From Streptomyces altiplanensis (lineage in GTDB: Bacteria > Actinomycetota > Actinomycetes > Streptomycetales > Streptomycetaceae): a stretch of DNA of 35,003 nucleotides. The notes beneath the pieces are model-generated. The model did not search any database. It saw only the letters and a list, made by a program, of their open reading frames with translations, and was not told the origin of the DNA. Location of the stretch: the NCBI GenBank assembly GCA_003719395.1, contig RHMC01000073.1:1-35003 (forward strand), in the 5' to 3' direction. The translations under genes and the position numbers were made by a program. Shown one piece after another: positions 15,404 to 25,300 of this stretch. Each line of letters opens with the position of its first letter. Positions within the stretch are counted from its first letter, which is position 1.

Positions 15404-15977
15404 TCAGGCCCTGGCGGGCAGGTACGGGCGGTCCGTGGGCAGCCCGAGGTCGGAGGGGAGCAGGGCGCCGATCCAGCCGTCGCGGCGTACGCCCTTGTTC
15501 GCGATACCGGAACGCTGGATGCCCTCGATGACGAAACCGGCCTTCTCGGCCACCGCGCGAGACGCGTCGTTGCCGACCTCGGCGCGCCACTCCAGGCGTT
15601 CCACGCCGGCCGTGGTGAAGGCCCAGTGGGCGAGGGCCCCCACCGCCTCCGTCACGTAGCCGCGGCCGCGGTGCGGCTTCGCCGCCCAGTACCCGATTTC
15701 CGCGATGCCCTTCACCGCGGCGTGATCGACGACAGCGCGCCACCAGTTCCCCGCCGTTCCGGGTGAGCACCGCGAAGGCGTACGCCGTGCCGTAGCGCCA
15801 GCCTTCGGGCACGATCCGGCCGGTGAAGCTCTCCGCGTGCTCCCGTTCGTACGGTGAGGGAATCGACGTCCAGCGCTGGATGCCGGGATCCTGGCAGGCC
15901 TGGAAGACGGCCTCGGTGTCGGCGGGCTCGAAAGGGCGCAGCAGCAGACGCCCGGTGGTGAGGACGGAGGGCTTCAT
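15404..15977 (-). CDS. GNAT (RimJ/RimL-like) N-acetyltransferase, one frameshift
   Basis: The ATG at 15977 begins MKPSVLTTGRLLLRPFEPAD, the usual opening of RimJ/RimL-type acetyltransferases. The frame runs to GGELVA and must then change near 15738 to continue VVDHAAVKGIAEIGYW and the acetyl-CoA motif AAKPHRGRGYVTEAVGAL. It ends GNDASRAVAEKAGFVIEG and GLPTDRPYLPARA. The span is one base over a multiple of three, so one inserted or two lost bases are implied. The reconstructed length of about 190 aa is normal. Substrate is unknown; members acetylate ribosomal protein N-termini, antibiotics or other amines. It is divergent from secA, and downstream lies the YcaQ-like gene on the same strand, 50 bases away. 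Confidence 0.83.
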
Positions 15978-16217
15978 CGGCCGATTCTCGGCGCGGCGGG
16001 CGGGGCGCGCCAGACCTTTTCGGGACGGCCCGGCACCTTCCGGGCCCCCTGTCCGTTCTCTTTGCGGGTGACAGTGTGCCTTCCTGCGGGCGGACCTCCC
16101 GGCGTGGCGGGGTCCTCGCTTACGATGGCCGTTGCGGTGGGGACCACCTGCCGTGCCCGCGCCAGAGTCCACATACGACCCAGTGCACAGGCCCGACCGG
16201 CAAGGAGACCAGCCTCA
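15978..16217. promoter_or_regulatory. Divergent promoter region GNAT / secA
   Basis: These 240 bases separate the GNAT gene from secA. A hairpin GGCCCGG-CACCTT-CCGGGCC lies at 16027-16046. TACGAT at 16121-16126 fits a -10 box for secA, though no good -35 precedes it. The secA ribosome site AAGGAG is at 16202-16207. I see no small gene. Confidence 0.4.
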
Positions 16218-19052
16218 GTGTCCGTCTTCAACAAGCTCATGCGTGCAGGCGAAGGCAAGATCCTGCGCAAACTGCACCGCATCGCGGACCAGGTCAACTC
16301 CATCGAAGAGGACTTCGTCGACCTCTCCGACGCCGAGTTGCGGGCGCTCACCGATGAGTACAGGCAGCGGTACGCCGACGGCGAGAGCCTGGACGACCTG
16401 CTCCCCGAGGCGTTCGCGACCGTTCGCGAGGCGGCGAAGCGCGTTCTCGGCCAGCGCCATTACGACGTCCAGATGATGGGTGGCGCCGCCCTGCATCTCG
16501 GTTATGTCGCCGAGATGAAGACCGGTGAGGGCAAAACCCTCGTCGGCACGCTTCCCGCGTATCTGAACGCGCTGTCCGGCAAGGGCGTCCACCTGATCAC
16601 GGTGAACGACTACCTGGCCGAGCGCGACTCCGAGATGATGGGCCGGGTGCACAAATTCCTCGGCCTCGAGGTCGGCTGCATTCTTGCCAATATGTCGCCC
16701 GCGCAGCGCCGTGAGATGTACGCCTGCGACATCACGTACGGCACGAACAATGAATTCGGCTTCGATTATCTGCGCGACAACATGGCGTGGTCGAAGGACG
16801 AGCTCGTCCAGCGCGGTCACAATTTCGCGATTGTCGACGAGGTCGACTCGATCCTGGTCGACGAGGCCCGTACGCCGCTGATCATCTCGGGCCCGGCCGA
16901 CCAGGCCACCAAGTGGTACGGCGACTTCGCCAAGCTCGTCGTCCGCCTGAAGAAGGGCGAGCCGGGCAACCCGCTCAAGGGCATCGAGGAGACCGGCGAC
17001 TACGAGGTCGACGAGAAGAAGCGCACGGTCGCCATCCACGAGTCCGGCGTCGCCAAGGTCGAGGACTGGCTGGGCATCGACAACCTGTACGAGTCGGTCA
17101 ACACGCCGCTCGTCGGGTACCTGAACAACGCCATCAAGGCCAAGGAACTCTTCAAGAAGGACAAGGACTACGTCGTCATCGACGGCGAAGTCATGATCGT
17201 CGACGAGCACACCGGCCGTATCCTCGCCGGCCGCCGCTACAACGAGGGCATGCACCAGGCGATCGAGGCGAAGGAAGGGGTGGACATCAAGGACGAGAAC
17301 CAGACCCTCGCCACGATCACCCTGCAGAACTTCTTCCGCCTCTACGACAAGCTCTCCGGCATGACCGGTACGGCCATGACCGAGGCCGCCGAGTTCCACC
17401 AGATCTACAAGCTGGGCGTCGTGCCGATCCCGACGAACCGGCCGATGGTCCGTGCCGACCAGTCCGACCTGATCTACCGCACCGAGGTCGCGAAGTTCGC
17501 CGCGGTCGTCGACGACATCGTGGAGAAGCACGAGAAGGGGCAGCCGATCCTGGTCGGCACCACTTCCGTGGAGAAGTCGGAGTACCTCTCGCAGCAGCTC
17601 TCCAAGCGCGGTGTCCAGCACGAGGTCCTCAACGCCAAGCAGCACGACCGTGAGGCGTCGATCGTCGCTCAGGCCGGCCGCAAGGGCGCCGTCACCGTCG
17701 CCACGAACATGGCGGGACGCGGTACGGACATCAAGCTCGGCGGCAATCCGGACGACCTCGCCGAGGCGGAGCTGCGCCAGCGCGGCCTCGACCCGGAGGA
17801 GCACATCGAGGAGTGGGCCGCGGCCCTGCCCGCCGCACTGGAGAAGGCCGAGCTGGCCGTCAAGGCCGAGTTCGAAGAGGTCAAGGCGCTCGGCGGCCTC
17901 TACGTGCTGGGCACCGAGCGGCACGAGTCGCGCCGTATCGACAACCAGCTGCGCGGCCGCTCCGGCCGACAGGGCGACCCGGGCGAGTCGCGGTTCTACC
18001 TGTCGCTGGGTGACGACCTGATGCGCCTGTTCAAGGCCGCGATGGTCGAGCGCGTGATGTCGATGGCCAACGTGCCGGACGACGTGCCGATCGAGAACAA
18101 GATGGTGACGCGGGCCATCGCGTCCGCCCAGTCGCAGGTCGAGCAGCAGAACTTCGAGGCGCGCAAGAACGTCCTGAAGTACGACGAGGTGCTCAACCGG
18201 CAGCGCGAGGTCATCTACGGCGAGCGGCGCCGGGTGCTCGAGGGCGAGGACCTGCAGGACCAGATCCGTCACTTCATGGACGACACCATCGACGCGTACA
18301 TCCAGGCGGAGACCGTCGAGGGCTTCGCCGAGGAGTGGGACCTCGACCGGCTGTGGGGCGCGTTCAAGCAGCTCTACCCGGTGAAGGTCACCGTCGAGGA
18401 GCTGGAGGACGCGGCGGGCGACCGGGCGGGCATCACCGCCGAGTTCATCGCCGAGTCCATCAAGGACGACATCTACGAGCAGTACGCCGGGCGTGAGGCG
18501 CAGCTCGGCTCCGACGTCATGCGTGAGCTGGAGCGGCGCGTGGTGCTGTCCGTCCTGGACCGCAAGTGGCGCGAGCACCTCTACGAGATGGACTATCTCC
18601 AGGAGGGCATCGGCCTGCGCGCGATGGCCCAGAAGGACCCGCTGGTCGAGTACCAGCGCGAGGGCTTCGACATGTTCAACGCGATGATGGACGGCATCAA
18701 GGAGGAGTCCGTCGGCTACCTGTTCAACCTGGAAGTCCAGGTCGAGCAGCAGGTCGAGGAGGTTCCGGTGCAGGCTGTGCCCGACCAGGCGGGGGCCGGA
18801 AGGCCGTCGCTCAGCAAGGAGGACGCGGTGCCCGCCGGCGCCGGCCGTCCGGAGATCCGGGCGAAGGGGCTCGACGCCCCGCAGCGGCCCGACCGGCTGC
18901 ACTTCTCCGCTCCCACGGTGGACGGCGAGGGTGGCGTCGTCGAGGGCGACTTCGACAACGAGGACGAGCCCGCCCGGTCCGAGTCGGACGGCATGACGCG
19001 CGCCGAGCGGCGCAAGGCGCAGAAGGGCGGCGGACGCCGCCGCAAGAAGTAG
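16218..19052 (+). CDS. secA: Preprotein translocase ATPase SecA
   Basis: I chose the GTG at 16218 (VSVFNKLMRAGEGKILRK), which has AAGGAG about 10 bases upstream; the frame opens 52 codons earlier without family similarity. The 944-aa protein is the motor of Sec-dependent export. Walker A is MKTGEGKT (100-107) and Walker B includes DEVDSILVDEART (from Asp207). Helicase motifs follow, such as TVATNMAGRGTDIKLGG and SRRIDNQLRGRSGRQGDPG. The helical scaffold follows with ERRVVLSVLDRKWREHLYEM. The C-terminal linker is long, acidic and then basic (RRKAQKGGGRRRKK), and lacks the CxCx8CH/C zinc (SEC-C) motif used for SecB binding elsewhere. The frame is intact over 2.8 kb, in contrast to many neighbours. 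Confidence 0.98.
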   Translation: MSVFNKLMRAGEGKILRKLHRIADQVNSIEEDFVDLSDAELRALTDEYRQRYADGESLDDLLPEAFATVREAAKRVLGQRHYDVQMMGGAALHLGYVAEMKTGEGKTLVGTLPAYLNALSGKGVHLITVNDYLAERDSEMMGRVHKFLGLEVGCILANMSPAQRREMYACDITYGTNNEFGFDYLRDNMAWSKDELVQRGHNFAIVDEVDSILVDEARTPLIISGPADQATKWYGDFAKLVVRLKKGEPGNPLKGIEETGDYEVDEKKRTVAIHESGVAKVEDWLGIDNLYESVNTPLVGYLNNAIKAKELFKKDKDYVVIDGEVMIVDEHTGRILAGRRYNEGMHQAIEAKEGVDIKDENQTLATITLQNFFRLYDKLSGMTGTAMTEAAEFHQIYKLGVVPIPTNRPMVRADQSDLIYRTEVAKFAAVVDDIVEKHEKGQPILVGTTSVEKSEYLSQQLSKRGVQHEVLNAKQHDREASIVAQAGRKGAVTVATNMAGRGTDIKLGGNPDDLAEAELRQRGLDPEEHIEEWAAALPAALEKAELAVKAEFEEVKALGGLYVLGTERHESRRIDNQLRGRSGRQGDPGESRFYLSLGDDLMRLFKAAMVERVMSMANVPDDVPIENKMVTRAIASAQSQVEQQNFEARKNVLKYDEVLNRQREVIYGERRRVLEGEDLQDQIRHFMDDTIDAYIQAETVEGFAEEWDLDRLWGAFKQLYPVKVTVEELEDAAGDRAGITAEFIAESIKDDIYEQYAGREAQLGSDVMRELERRVVLSVLDRKWREHLYEMDYLQEGIGLRAMAQKDPLVEYQREGFDMFNAMMDGIKEESVGYLFNLEVQVEQQVEEVPVQAVPDQAGAGRPSLSKEDAVPAGAGRPEIRAKGLDAPQRPDRLHFSAPTVDGEGGVVEGDFDNEDEPARSESDGMTRAERRKAQKGGGRRRKK

Positions 19053-19107
19053 GCGCGGGCAGGCGGGCGGGCGTACGTACAGCCCGTACGGCCTTGCGTG
19101 GCATGAC

Positions 19108-19134
19108 GCCGGCGACACCGACGGGGTGTCCGGC
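19108..19134. terminator. Hairpin terminator between secA and Rv3235-family gene
   Basis: GCCGGCGACACC (19108-19119) pairs with GGTGTCCGGC (19125-19134), with a two-base bulge in the 5' arm, 56 bases after the secA stop. A second stem, GGCCGCG/CGCGGCC (19138-19144, 19157-19163), follows. The genes on either side converge, so it can act in both directions. Confidence 0.6.
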
Positions 19135-19186
19135 CCCGGCCGCGTCCCGGCTGTGCCGCGGCCCCGGCCGTGTCTGTGCCGCGCCT

Positions 19187-19710
19187 TCACGCCGGGGCGC
19201 AGGCGGCCGCCGCCGGGGCGCCGCCCAGCTCGACGGCGGCGCACCGCCAGCGCAGGTCACGGCCCTGTTCCAGGCGGAACGCCATCGCCCGTACCTGCTC
19301 GCCGGCCGCGATGCTCGCGAAGGCCTCGACGACGCCGGGGCGCGGATGGAAGCCGCCGCAGGTGCGTACGACGGGAAGCGTGCCGCGCGTGCGCAGCGGG
19401 GTCGTGGGCGCGAGGCGACGAGCTGCTCGTACGCCTCGCCGATGGTGTGCCCGAGCATCCAGTGGACGGGGCGCCGGCCGCTGAGCACCGCCAGCAGGCG
19501 CTCGGCGAACAGTTCGCGCGGCGTGGGACGGCGGTGGTGGTGCCGCAGAGCCTGGGCTGTAGGCGTGGCGGGCGTGGTGGTGGATGCGGTGTGGGGGGCG
19601 CCGGCTGCGGAGCTGCCGCCCGCCGTTCCGGGGATCCTCGCCCTGAGCGCGGAGGCGCCGGGCCCGCGCTGGTCGTGACGTCCGTGCGGCCTGGTCCTGT
19701 CCTTGTTCAT
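19187..19710 (-). CDS. Rv3235-family protein, one frameshift
   Basis: The ATG at 19710 (MNKDRTRPHGRHDQRG) starts a basic, low-complexity N-terminus. It is followed by the conserved core RRPTPRELFAERLLAVLSG and VHWMLGHTIGEAYEQLV. The frame changes near 19415, where one base is missing (GTCGCCTC for GTCCGCCTC), and continues GTLPVVRTCGGFHPRPGVVE, then AMAFRLEQGRDLRWRCAAVE. The span is one base short of a multiple of three. The reconstructed protein, about 174 aa, matches the Rv3235 family, small actinobacterial proteins found near secA. It has no known function and no membrane segment or signal peptide. It converges with secA. Confidence 0.83.
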
Positions 19711-19987
19711 CTGTGTGCCCCGCTCTGCCGGCCCGGGTTTGATACCGGGCGGTAACTTCTGCTGGTGTTCTTCTACGGGGCCGGACAGGGGGCGGCAAGA
19801 AGCGGTGGACGCGGGAGGCACCGGCCAAGCGGATCACCTATCAGGGTGACGGAAGGCAGTGCCGGGGCGGCGTCCGCTCCGCACCCGCCTCACGGGGTGG
19901 ACGTCGCAGGAGCCGGGGACCACCACTCCGAAGGGGGACTCCGTACGTATCCTTGAGTCCGTCTCCGACTACGAAAGCGGCCTGCCG
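19711..19987. promoter_or_regulatory. Divergent promoter region, Rv3235-family gene / DUF6912
   Basis: This 277-base gap must drive both flanking genes. GGACTC (19936-19941) and GAGTCC (19955-19960) form an inverted repeat around CGTACGTATCCTT, 27-50 bases before the DUF6912 start, and could be a promoter-proximal operator. No reading frame here resembles a protein family. Confidence 0.35.
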
Positions 19988-20493
19988 ATGCGCGTCTACG
20001 TCCCCCTGACCCTTTCCGGTCTCGCCGAGGCGCACAAGGCGGGCGAGCTGGGACCCGGCCCGCTGGCCGCCTACGCCGTGACCCCCGGCCTGCGCGAGTG
20101 GTACGTCTCGGACGACATCGAGGAGCTCGAGTACGCCGCGCTCAACCGGGCCGCGGCCGCGTCGCTGCGGCTGGTGGCGGGAGACCCGGGCGCTGCGCGG
20201 CGCGGGTCGTCGTGGCCGTCGACGTACCGGACGGGGACGCGGTCGCCGACCCGGACCGGGGGCTGGACGCCGCGGCGATCGGCGAGGTGCGGATCGCCGC
20301 CGCGGTGCCGCTGAAGAAGGCGGCGGCGGTGCACGTCGACGCCGACGACGCGGAGGCGGACGTGACGGCGGCGGCGGCGGCGCTGGGAGCGGCGGACCAC
20401 GGGGTCGACGACGCGCAGTTCACGGTGGACGGGGCGGAGGACCACGAACTGCTGTGGTACGGGGTGCAGGAGATCCCGAATCTGATCGGCTGA
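19988..20493 (+). CDS. DUF6912 family protein, one frameshift
   Basis: The ATG at 19988 begins MRVYVPLTLSGLAEAHKAGE, the hallmark opening of the DUF6912 family of small actinobacterial proteins. It continues YAVTPGLREWYVSDDIEELE. Near 20201 one base is missing (GGCGCGGG for GGCGCCGGG), and the frame changes to read VVVAVDVPDGDAVADPD. It then runs through an Ala-rich acidic region to AEDHELLWYGVQEIPNLIG. The span is one base short of a multiple of three; about 168 aa after correction. No function is known. It is followed by the HAD hydrolase after 49 bases on the same strand, probably in one operon. Confidence 0.85.
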
Positions 20494-20542
20494 GCCCGGC
20501 TGCGGTGTCTGCGCCGTCGTACCCGGTGGGTACCTTCTTGGA

Positions 20543-21208
20543 ATGGGGAAGCACACGACGACGCATCTCGTCTGGGACTGGAACGGCACGCTGCTCGACG
20601 ACATCAGTGCGGTCATCGGCGCGACGAACGCGGCGTTCGCGGAGATCGGGATCGAACCGATCACACTCGAGCGGTACCGCGAGCTGTACTGCGTGCCCAT
20701 CCCCCGCTTCTACGAGAGGCTGATGGGGCGGCTGCCGACGGACGCGGAGTGGCTGGCCATGGACGAGGCATTCCACCGGCATTACACCGAGCTGCGTGTG
20801 GTGTGCGCGCTCACGCACGGCGTCGAGGAGCTGCTGGTGGAGTGGCAGTCGACGGGCCGCAGCCAGTCACTGCTGAGCATGTACGGGCACGAGCAGCTGC
20901 TCCCGGTGGTACGGGGGTACGGCATCGAGCGGCACTTCGTACGGGTCGACGGGCGGACCGGGCCTTCGGGCGGCAGCAAGGCCGCGCACATGGCCCGCCA
21001 TGTCGCGGCGCTGGGCGGTGTCACGCCGCAGCAGGTGGTCGTGATCGGCGACGCGGTCGACGACGCGGTGCGGGCGGCGCATGTGGGGGCGCGGGCGGTG
21101 CTCTATACGGGGGGCTCGCACAGCAGGGCCAGCCTGGAGCCGGCCGGCGTGCCGGTGGTGGACAGCCTGGCGGAGGCGGTGGCGCTGGCGGAGCGGTGGA
21201 TGGAGTGA
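20543..21208 (+). CDS. HAD-family hydrolase
   Basis: The 221-aa protein starts MGKHTTTHLVWDWNGTLLDD. The nucleophile is Asp12 in D-W-N-G-T, the common variant where Asn replaces the second Asp of DxDGT. A cap-like helical region follows (LPTDAEWLAMDEAFHRHY). Motif II is SLLSMYG, a lysine lies in GGSKAAHM (motif III), and motif IV is VVVIGDAVDDAVRAAHVG. This is the layout of phosphoglycolate-phosphatase-like HAD enzymes, soluble phosphatases acting on small phosphorylated metabolites. Asn in place of the general acid Asp14 may lower phosphatase activity or mark a different specificity. The substrate cannot be assigned. The frame is intact. Confidence 0.9.
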   Translation: MGKHTTTHLVWDWNGTLLDDISAVIGATNAAFAEIGIEPITLERYRELYCVPIPRFYERLMGRLPTDAEWLAMDEAFHRHYTELRVVCALTHGVEELLVEWQSTGRSQSLLSMYGHEQLLPVVRGYGIERHFVRVDGRTGPSGGSKAAHMARHVAALGGVTPQQVVVIGDAVDDAVRAAHVGARAVLYTGGSHSRASLEPAGVPVVDSLAEAVALAERWME

Positions 21209-21210
21209 GG

Positions 21211-21242
21211 GGTGCGGGACGTCTCCTGCCCGGCCCCGCACC
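21211..21242. terminator. Possible terminator between HAD and DJ-1 genes
   Basis: GGTGCGGG (21211-21218) pairs with CCCGCACC (21235-21242) across a 16-base loop, directly after the HAD stop and between two convergent genes. The long loop makes it a moderate candidate. Confidence 0.4.
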
Positions 21243-21297
21243 GCACCCGTTCCGCTCCGCCCCGTTCTGTTGCGGCTCGCACCGCCCCGCCGCGCGC

Positions 21298-21864
21298 TCA
21301 GGCCACCGGGCTCTTCGCGCGCAGGACCGTGAGGAACTCACGCATCCAGCTCGAGTGGTCCGGCCACGCGCGGGCCGAGACCAGGGTGCCGTCGACCACC
21401 GTCTCGACGTCCTGGAAGGTCGCCCCGGCGGACTGCATGTCGAGCTCCAGGGCCGGGTACGCGGTGACCCGGCGGCCGGCGAGCCCGTCGACGGCCGCCG
21501 TCAGGAGCGGACCGTGGCAGATCTGGGCCACCGGCTTGTCCGAGTCGAAGAAGGCCTTGAGGATCTTGCGGAGTTCCGGATCGTTGCGCAGGTACTCCGG
21601 CGCCCGCCCGCCGGGGACCACCACGGCGGCGTACTGGCCGGCTTCCACCTCGGAGAACGCGAGGTCGGCGGGCCAGGTGTAGCCGGGCTTCTCCGTGTAC
21701 GTGTCGAAGCCGGGCTCGAAGTCGTGGACCACGAACTGGAGCTTCTTGCGGGTCGGGGCGGCGATGTGGACCTCGTACCCCTCCTCGCGCAGGCGTTGGT
21801 AGGGGTAGAGGACTTCCAGCGACTCCGCTGCGTCGCCGGTGACGATGAGGATCTTGGGTGCCAT
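21298..21864 (-). CDS. DJ-1/PfpI family protein
   Basis: The ATG at 21864 (MAPKILIVTGDAAES) has GAGGGGAG about 9-16 bases upstream; the frame is open further upstream but that part has no family similarity. The 188-aa protein has the conserved Glu17 of SLEVLYPYQRL, the strand VVVPGGRAPEYLRND, and the nucleophile-elbow cysteine Cys116 in VAQICHGPLLLTA-like sequence (QICHGPLLTAAVDGL). The family includes intracellular proteases, glyoxalase III/deglycases and stress-protective chaperones; which activity applies here cannot be read. Glu17 and Cys116 are both present, so it is likely catalytically competent. The frame is intact. Confidence 0.92.
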   Translation of the reverse strand: MAPKILIVTGDAAESLEVLYPYQRLREEGYEVHIAAPTRKKLQFVVHDFEPGFDTYTEKPGYTWPADLAFSEVEAGQYAAVVVPGGRAPEYLRNDPELRKILKAFFDSDKPVAQICHGPLLTAAVDGLAGRRVTAYPALELDMQSAGATFQDVETVVDGTLVSARAWPDHSSWMREFLTVLRAKSPVA

Positions 21865-22330
21865 GGCGGTGTGCTCCCCTCGGGCGGCCTGTTCCGTGCC
21901 GTCCGGTTCAACCTGCACCGGCGGGCGGCGTTTGCCAAGGCGCCCCGCCGGTTCCGGCGGCCGGGGGACCGCCGGGCGGTGCCTGCCATGAAGCGGCGCG
22001 CGCTGCGCTGTCCAGACTGTCAAACTTCCGGGCTGGTTTTGTACACCGATCGGACATGACGGCGCCCCGGTGCGGGGGGATAGCCTGGTGCCGTGATCAG
22101 CGCGATAGCCCTCGGGGGCAGTGAAGCCCCCGGCATCCGCCCGGAGCACCACCGTGCCCGGGCGATCGCTGGTCCCCGAAACCCGGACCGGCCGTCAAAA
22201 ATGGCCAATAACGTCATGGGTATCCCTCACCGCGGCATAACGTCGACCCGACCGGATACCCCGCGTCGTGGCGTTGTGCCATCTTTCTTCACCTACGTCA
22301 CGCAATGGCGCGCGACAGGAGCCAGAGGAC
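21865..22330 (+). promoter_or_regulatory. Long upstream region of the NAD-glutamate dehydrogenase
   Basis: This 466-base stretch lies between the divergent DJ-1 and glutamate dehydrogenase genes and contains no supported gene. A possible -10 box TAGCCT (22081-22086) follows a weak -35, ATGACG (22056-22061). The hairpin CGGGGGC-AGTGAA-GCCCCCG lies at 22113-22132. Further on, ATAACGTC occurs twice (22208-22215, 22237-22244) and GGTATCC (22219-22225) faces GGATACC (22254-22260). The repeats look like an operator close to the gene, and the hairpin could attenuate a long leader. Both are unproven. Confidence 0.45.
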
Positions 22331-25300
22331 ATGCAGACCAAGCTGGACGAAGCCAAGGCCGAGCTGCTCGTACGGGCGGCCCGGGTAGCTGAGAACAGCC
22401 CGGCCGGGGGGCAACCTTCGTCCGGGTCCACGAGCGAAGGCATTCCCGACCGGGACACACTCCTCGCGTACCTCCAGCGCTACTACCTGCACACGGCCCC
22501 CGAAGACCTCGCCGACCGCGACCCGGTCGACGTGTTCGGCGCGGCCCTCTCGCACTTCCGGCTGGCGGAGAACCGCCCGCAGGGCACCGCCAGCGTCCGG
22601 GTCCACACCCCGACCGTCGAAGAGAACGGCTGGACCTGCAGCCACTCCGTCGTCGAGGTGGTCACCGACGACATGCCCTTCCTGGTCGACTCGGTCACCA
22701 ACGAACTGTCCCGCCAGGGCCGCGGCATCCATGTCGTGATCCACCCGCAGGTCACCGTACGGCGCGATGTCGCCGGCAAGCTGATCGAGGTCCTGCCCAG
22801 CGACGGAGCGCGCGCCGGCGCCCAGGAGCTGCCGCACGACGCGTGCGTGGAGTCCTGGATCCACGTCGAGATCGACCGTGAGACCGACCGCTCCGACCTC
22901 AAGCAGATCACCGCCGACCTGCTGCGCGTCCTGTCCGACGTCCGCGAGGCCGTCGAGGACTGGGAGAAGATGCGCGACTCCGCGCTGCGCATCGCCGACG
23001 AGCTGCCGAGCGAGCCCACCGCCGACGACCTGCGCGACCAGGAGGTCGACGAGGCCCGCGAGCTGCTGCGCTGGCTGGCCGCCGAACCACTTCACCTTCC
23101 TCGGGTACCGCGAGTACCAGCTGACCGACGACGACGCGCTCGCCGCCGACCCCGGCACCGGACTCGGTATCCTCCGCTCCGACCCGCACCACAGCGGCGA
23201 CGAGGCACACCCGGTGAGCCCGTCCTTCAGCCGGCTGCCCGCCGACGCCCGCGCCAAGGCCCGCGAGCACAAGCTGCTCGTACTGACGAAGGCCAACAGC
23301 CGCTCGACCGTGCACCGGCCGAGCTACCTCGACTACGTCGGTGTGAAGAAGTTCGACGCCGACGGCAACGTCGTCGGCGAGCGCCGCTTCCTCGGGCTGT
23401 TCTCCTCGGCCGCGTACACCGAGTCCGTACGCCGCGTCCCCGTCATCCGCCGCAAGGTCGCCGAGGTCCTGGAGACCGCGGGCTTCTCGCCCAACAGCCA
23501 CGACGGCCGCGACCTGCTCCAGATCCTGGAGACGTACCCGCGCGACGAGCTCTTCCAGACGCCCGTCGACCAGCTGGCGTCCATCGTGACGAGCGTGCTC
23601 TACCTCCAGGAGCGGCGCCGGCTGCGCCTGTACCTGCGCAAGGACGAGTACGGGCGCTACTACTCCGCCCTGATCTACCTGCCCCGTGACCGCTACACCA
23701 CCGCGGTGCGGCTGCGGCTCATCGACATCCTCAAGGAGGAGCTCGGCGGCATCAGCGTCGACTTCACCGCCTGGAACACCGAGTCGATCCTCTCCCGCCT
23801 GCACTTCGTCGTCCGCGTCCCGCCGGGCACCGAGCTGCCCGACCTCACCGACGCCGACACCGAGCGCGTCGAGACCCGTCTGGTCGAGGCCGCCCGCTCC
23901 TGGGCCGACGGTTTCTCCGAGGCCCTGAACGCCGAGTGCGGCGAGGAGCGCGCCGCCGAGCTGCTGCGCCGGTACGGACACGCCTTCCCCGAGGGCTACA
24001 AGGCCGACCACTCGCCGCGTTCCGCCGTCGCCGACCTGGTCCACCTGGAGCAGCTGACGCACGGCCGCAACAGCTTCGCGCTGTCCCTGTACGAGCCGGT
24101 GGGCGCCGGACCGAACGAGCGCCGCTTCAAGATCTACCGGATCGGCGAGCAGGTCTCCCTGTCCGCCGTCCTGCCGGTGCTCCAGCGGCTCGGCGTCGAG
24201 GTCGTCGACGAGCGTCCGTACGAGCTGCGCTGCGCCGACCGTACGCACGCGTGGATCTACGACTTCGGCCTGCGCATGCCCAAGCCGAACAGCAACGGCG
24301 ACTACCTCGCCGACGACGCGCGCGAGCGCTTCCAGGACACCTTCGCCGCCGTGTGGACCGGGCAGGCCGAGAACGACGGCTTCAACGCCCTGGTCCTGAG
24401 CGCCGGCCTGAGCTGGCGACAGGCGATGGTGCTGCGCGCGTACGCGAAGTACCTGCGCCAGGCCGGTTCGACCTTCAGCCAGGACTACATGGAGGACACC
24501 CTCCGCAACAACGTCCACACCACCCGGCTGCTGATCTCGCTCTTCGAGGCGCGGATGTCGCCGGAGCGCCAGAGCGCGGGCACCGAGCTGACCGACGGGC
24601 TGCTCGAAGAGCTCGACGGCGCGCTCGACCAGGTCGCGTCCCTGGACGAGGACCGGATCCTGCGGTCCTTCCTGACCGTCATCAAGGCGACGCTGCGCAC
24701 CAGCTTCTTCCAGAAGACGAAGACCGGTGAGCCGCACTCGTACGTGTCGATGAAGTTCGACCCGCAGGCCATCCCGGACCTCCCCGCGCCCCGCCCGGCG
24801 TTCGAGATCTGGGTGTACTCGCCGCGCGTCGAGGGCGTGCACCTGCGCTTCGGCAAGGTCGCCCGCGGTGGTCTGCGCTGGTCGGACCGGCGGGAGGACT
24901 TCCGGACCGAGGTGCTGGGCCTGGTCAAGGCGCAGATGGTGAAGAACACCGTCATCGTGCCGGTCGGTGCCAAGGGCGGCTTCGTCGCGAAGAACCTCCC
25001 CGACCCGTCCGTCGACCGCGACGCGTGGATGGCCGAGGGCATCGCCTCGTACAAGACCTTCATCTCGGCGCTGCTCGACATCACCGACAACATGGTGGCG
25101 GGCGAGGTCGTGCCGCCGAAGGACGTCGTGCGCCACGACGAGGACGACACGTACCTCGTCGTCGCCGCCGACAAGGGCACCGCGACCTTCTCCGACATCG
25201 CCAACGAGATCGCGGTCGCGTACAACTTCTGGCTCGGCGACGCCTTCGCGTCCGGCGGCTCGGTCGGCTACGACCACAAGGGCATGGGTATCACGGCCCG

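Noticed and set aside
16215..19244. A 1,009-codon minus-strand frame opposite secA
   Set aside because: It is the antisense shadow of a very GC-rich gene; secA has all motifs, and the antisense product is Val/Leu/Asp/Arg-rich with no family pattern.
22093..22392. A 99-codon GTG frame upstream of and overlapping the glutamate dehydrogenase start
   Set aside because: It begins about where transcription might start, but it has no ribosome site, mixed codon use, and crosses hairpin and repeat elements; I treat it as non-coding.
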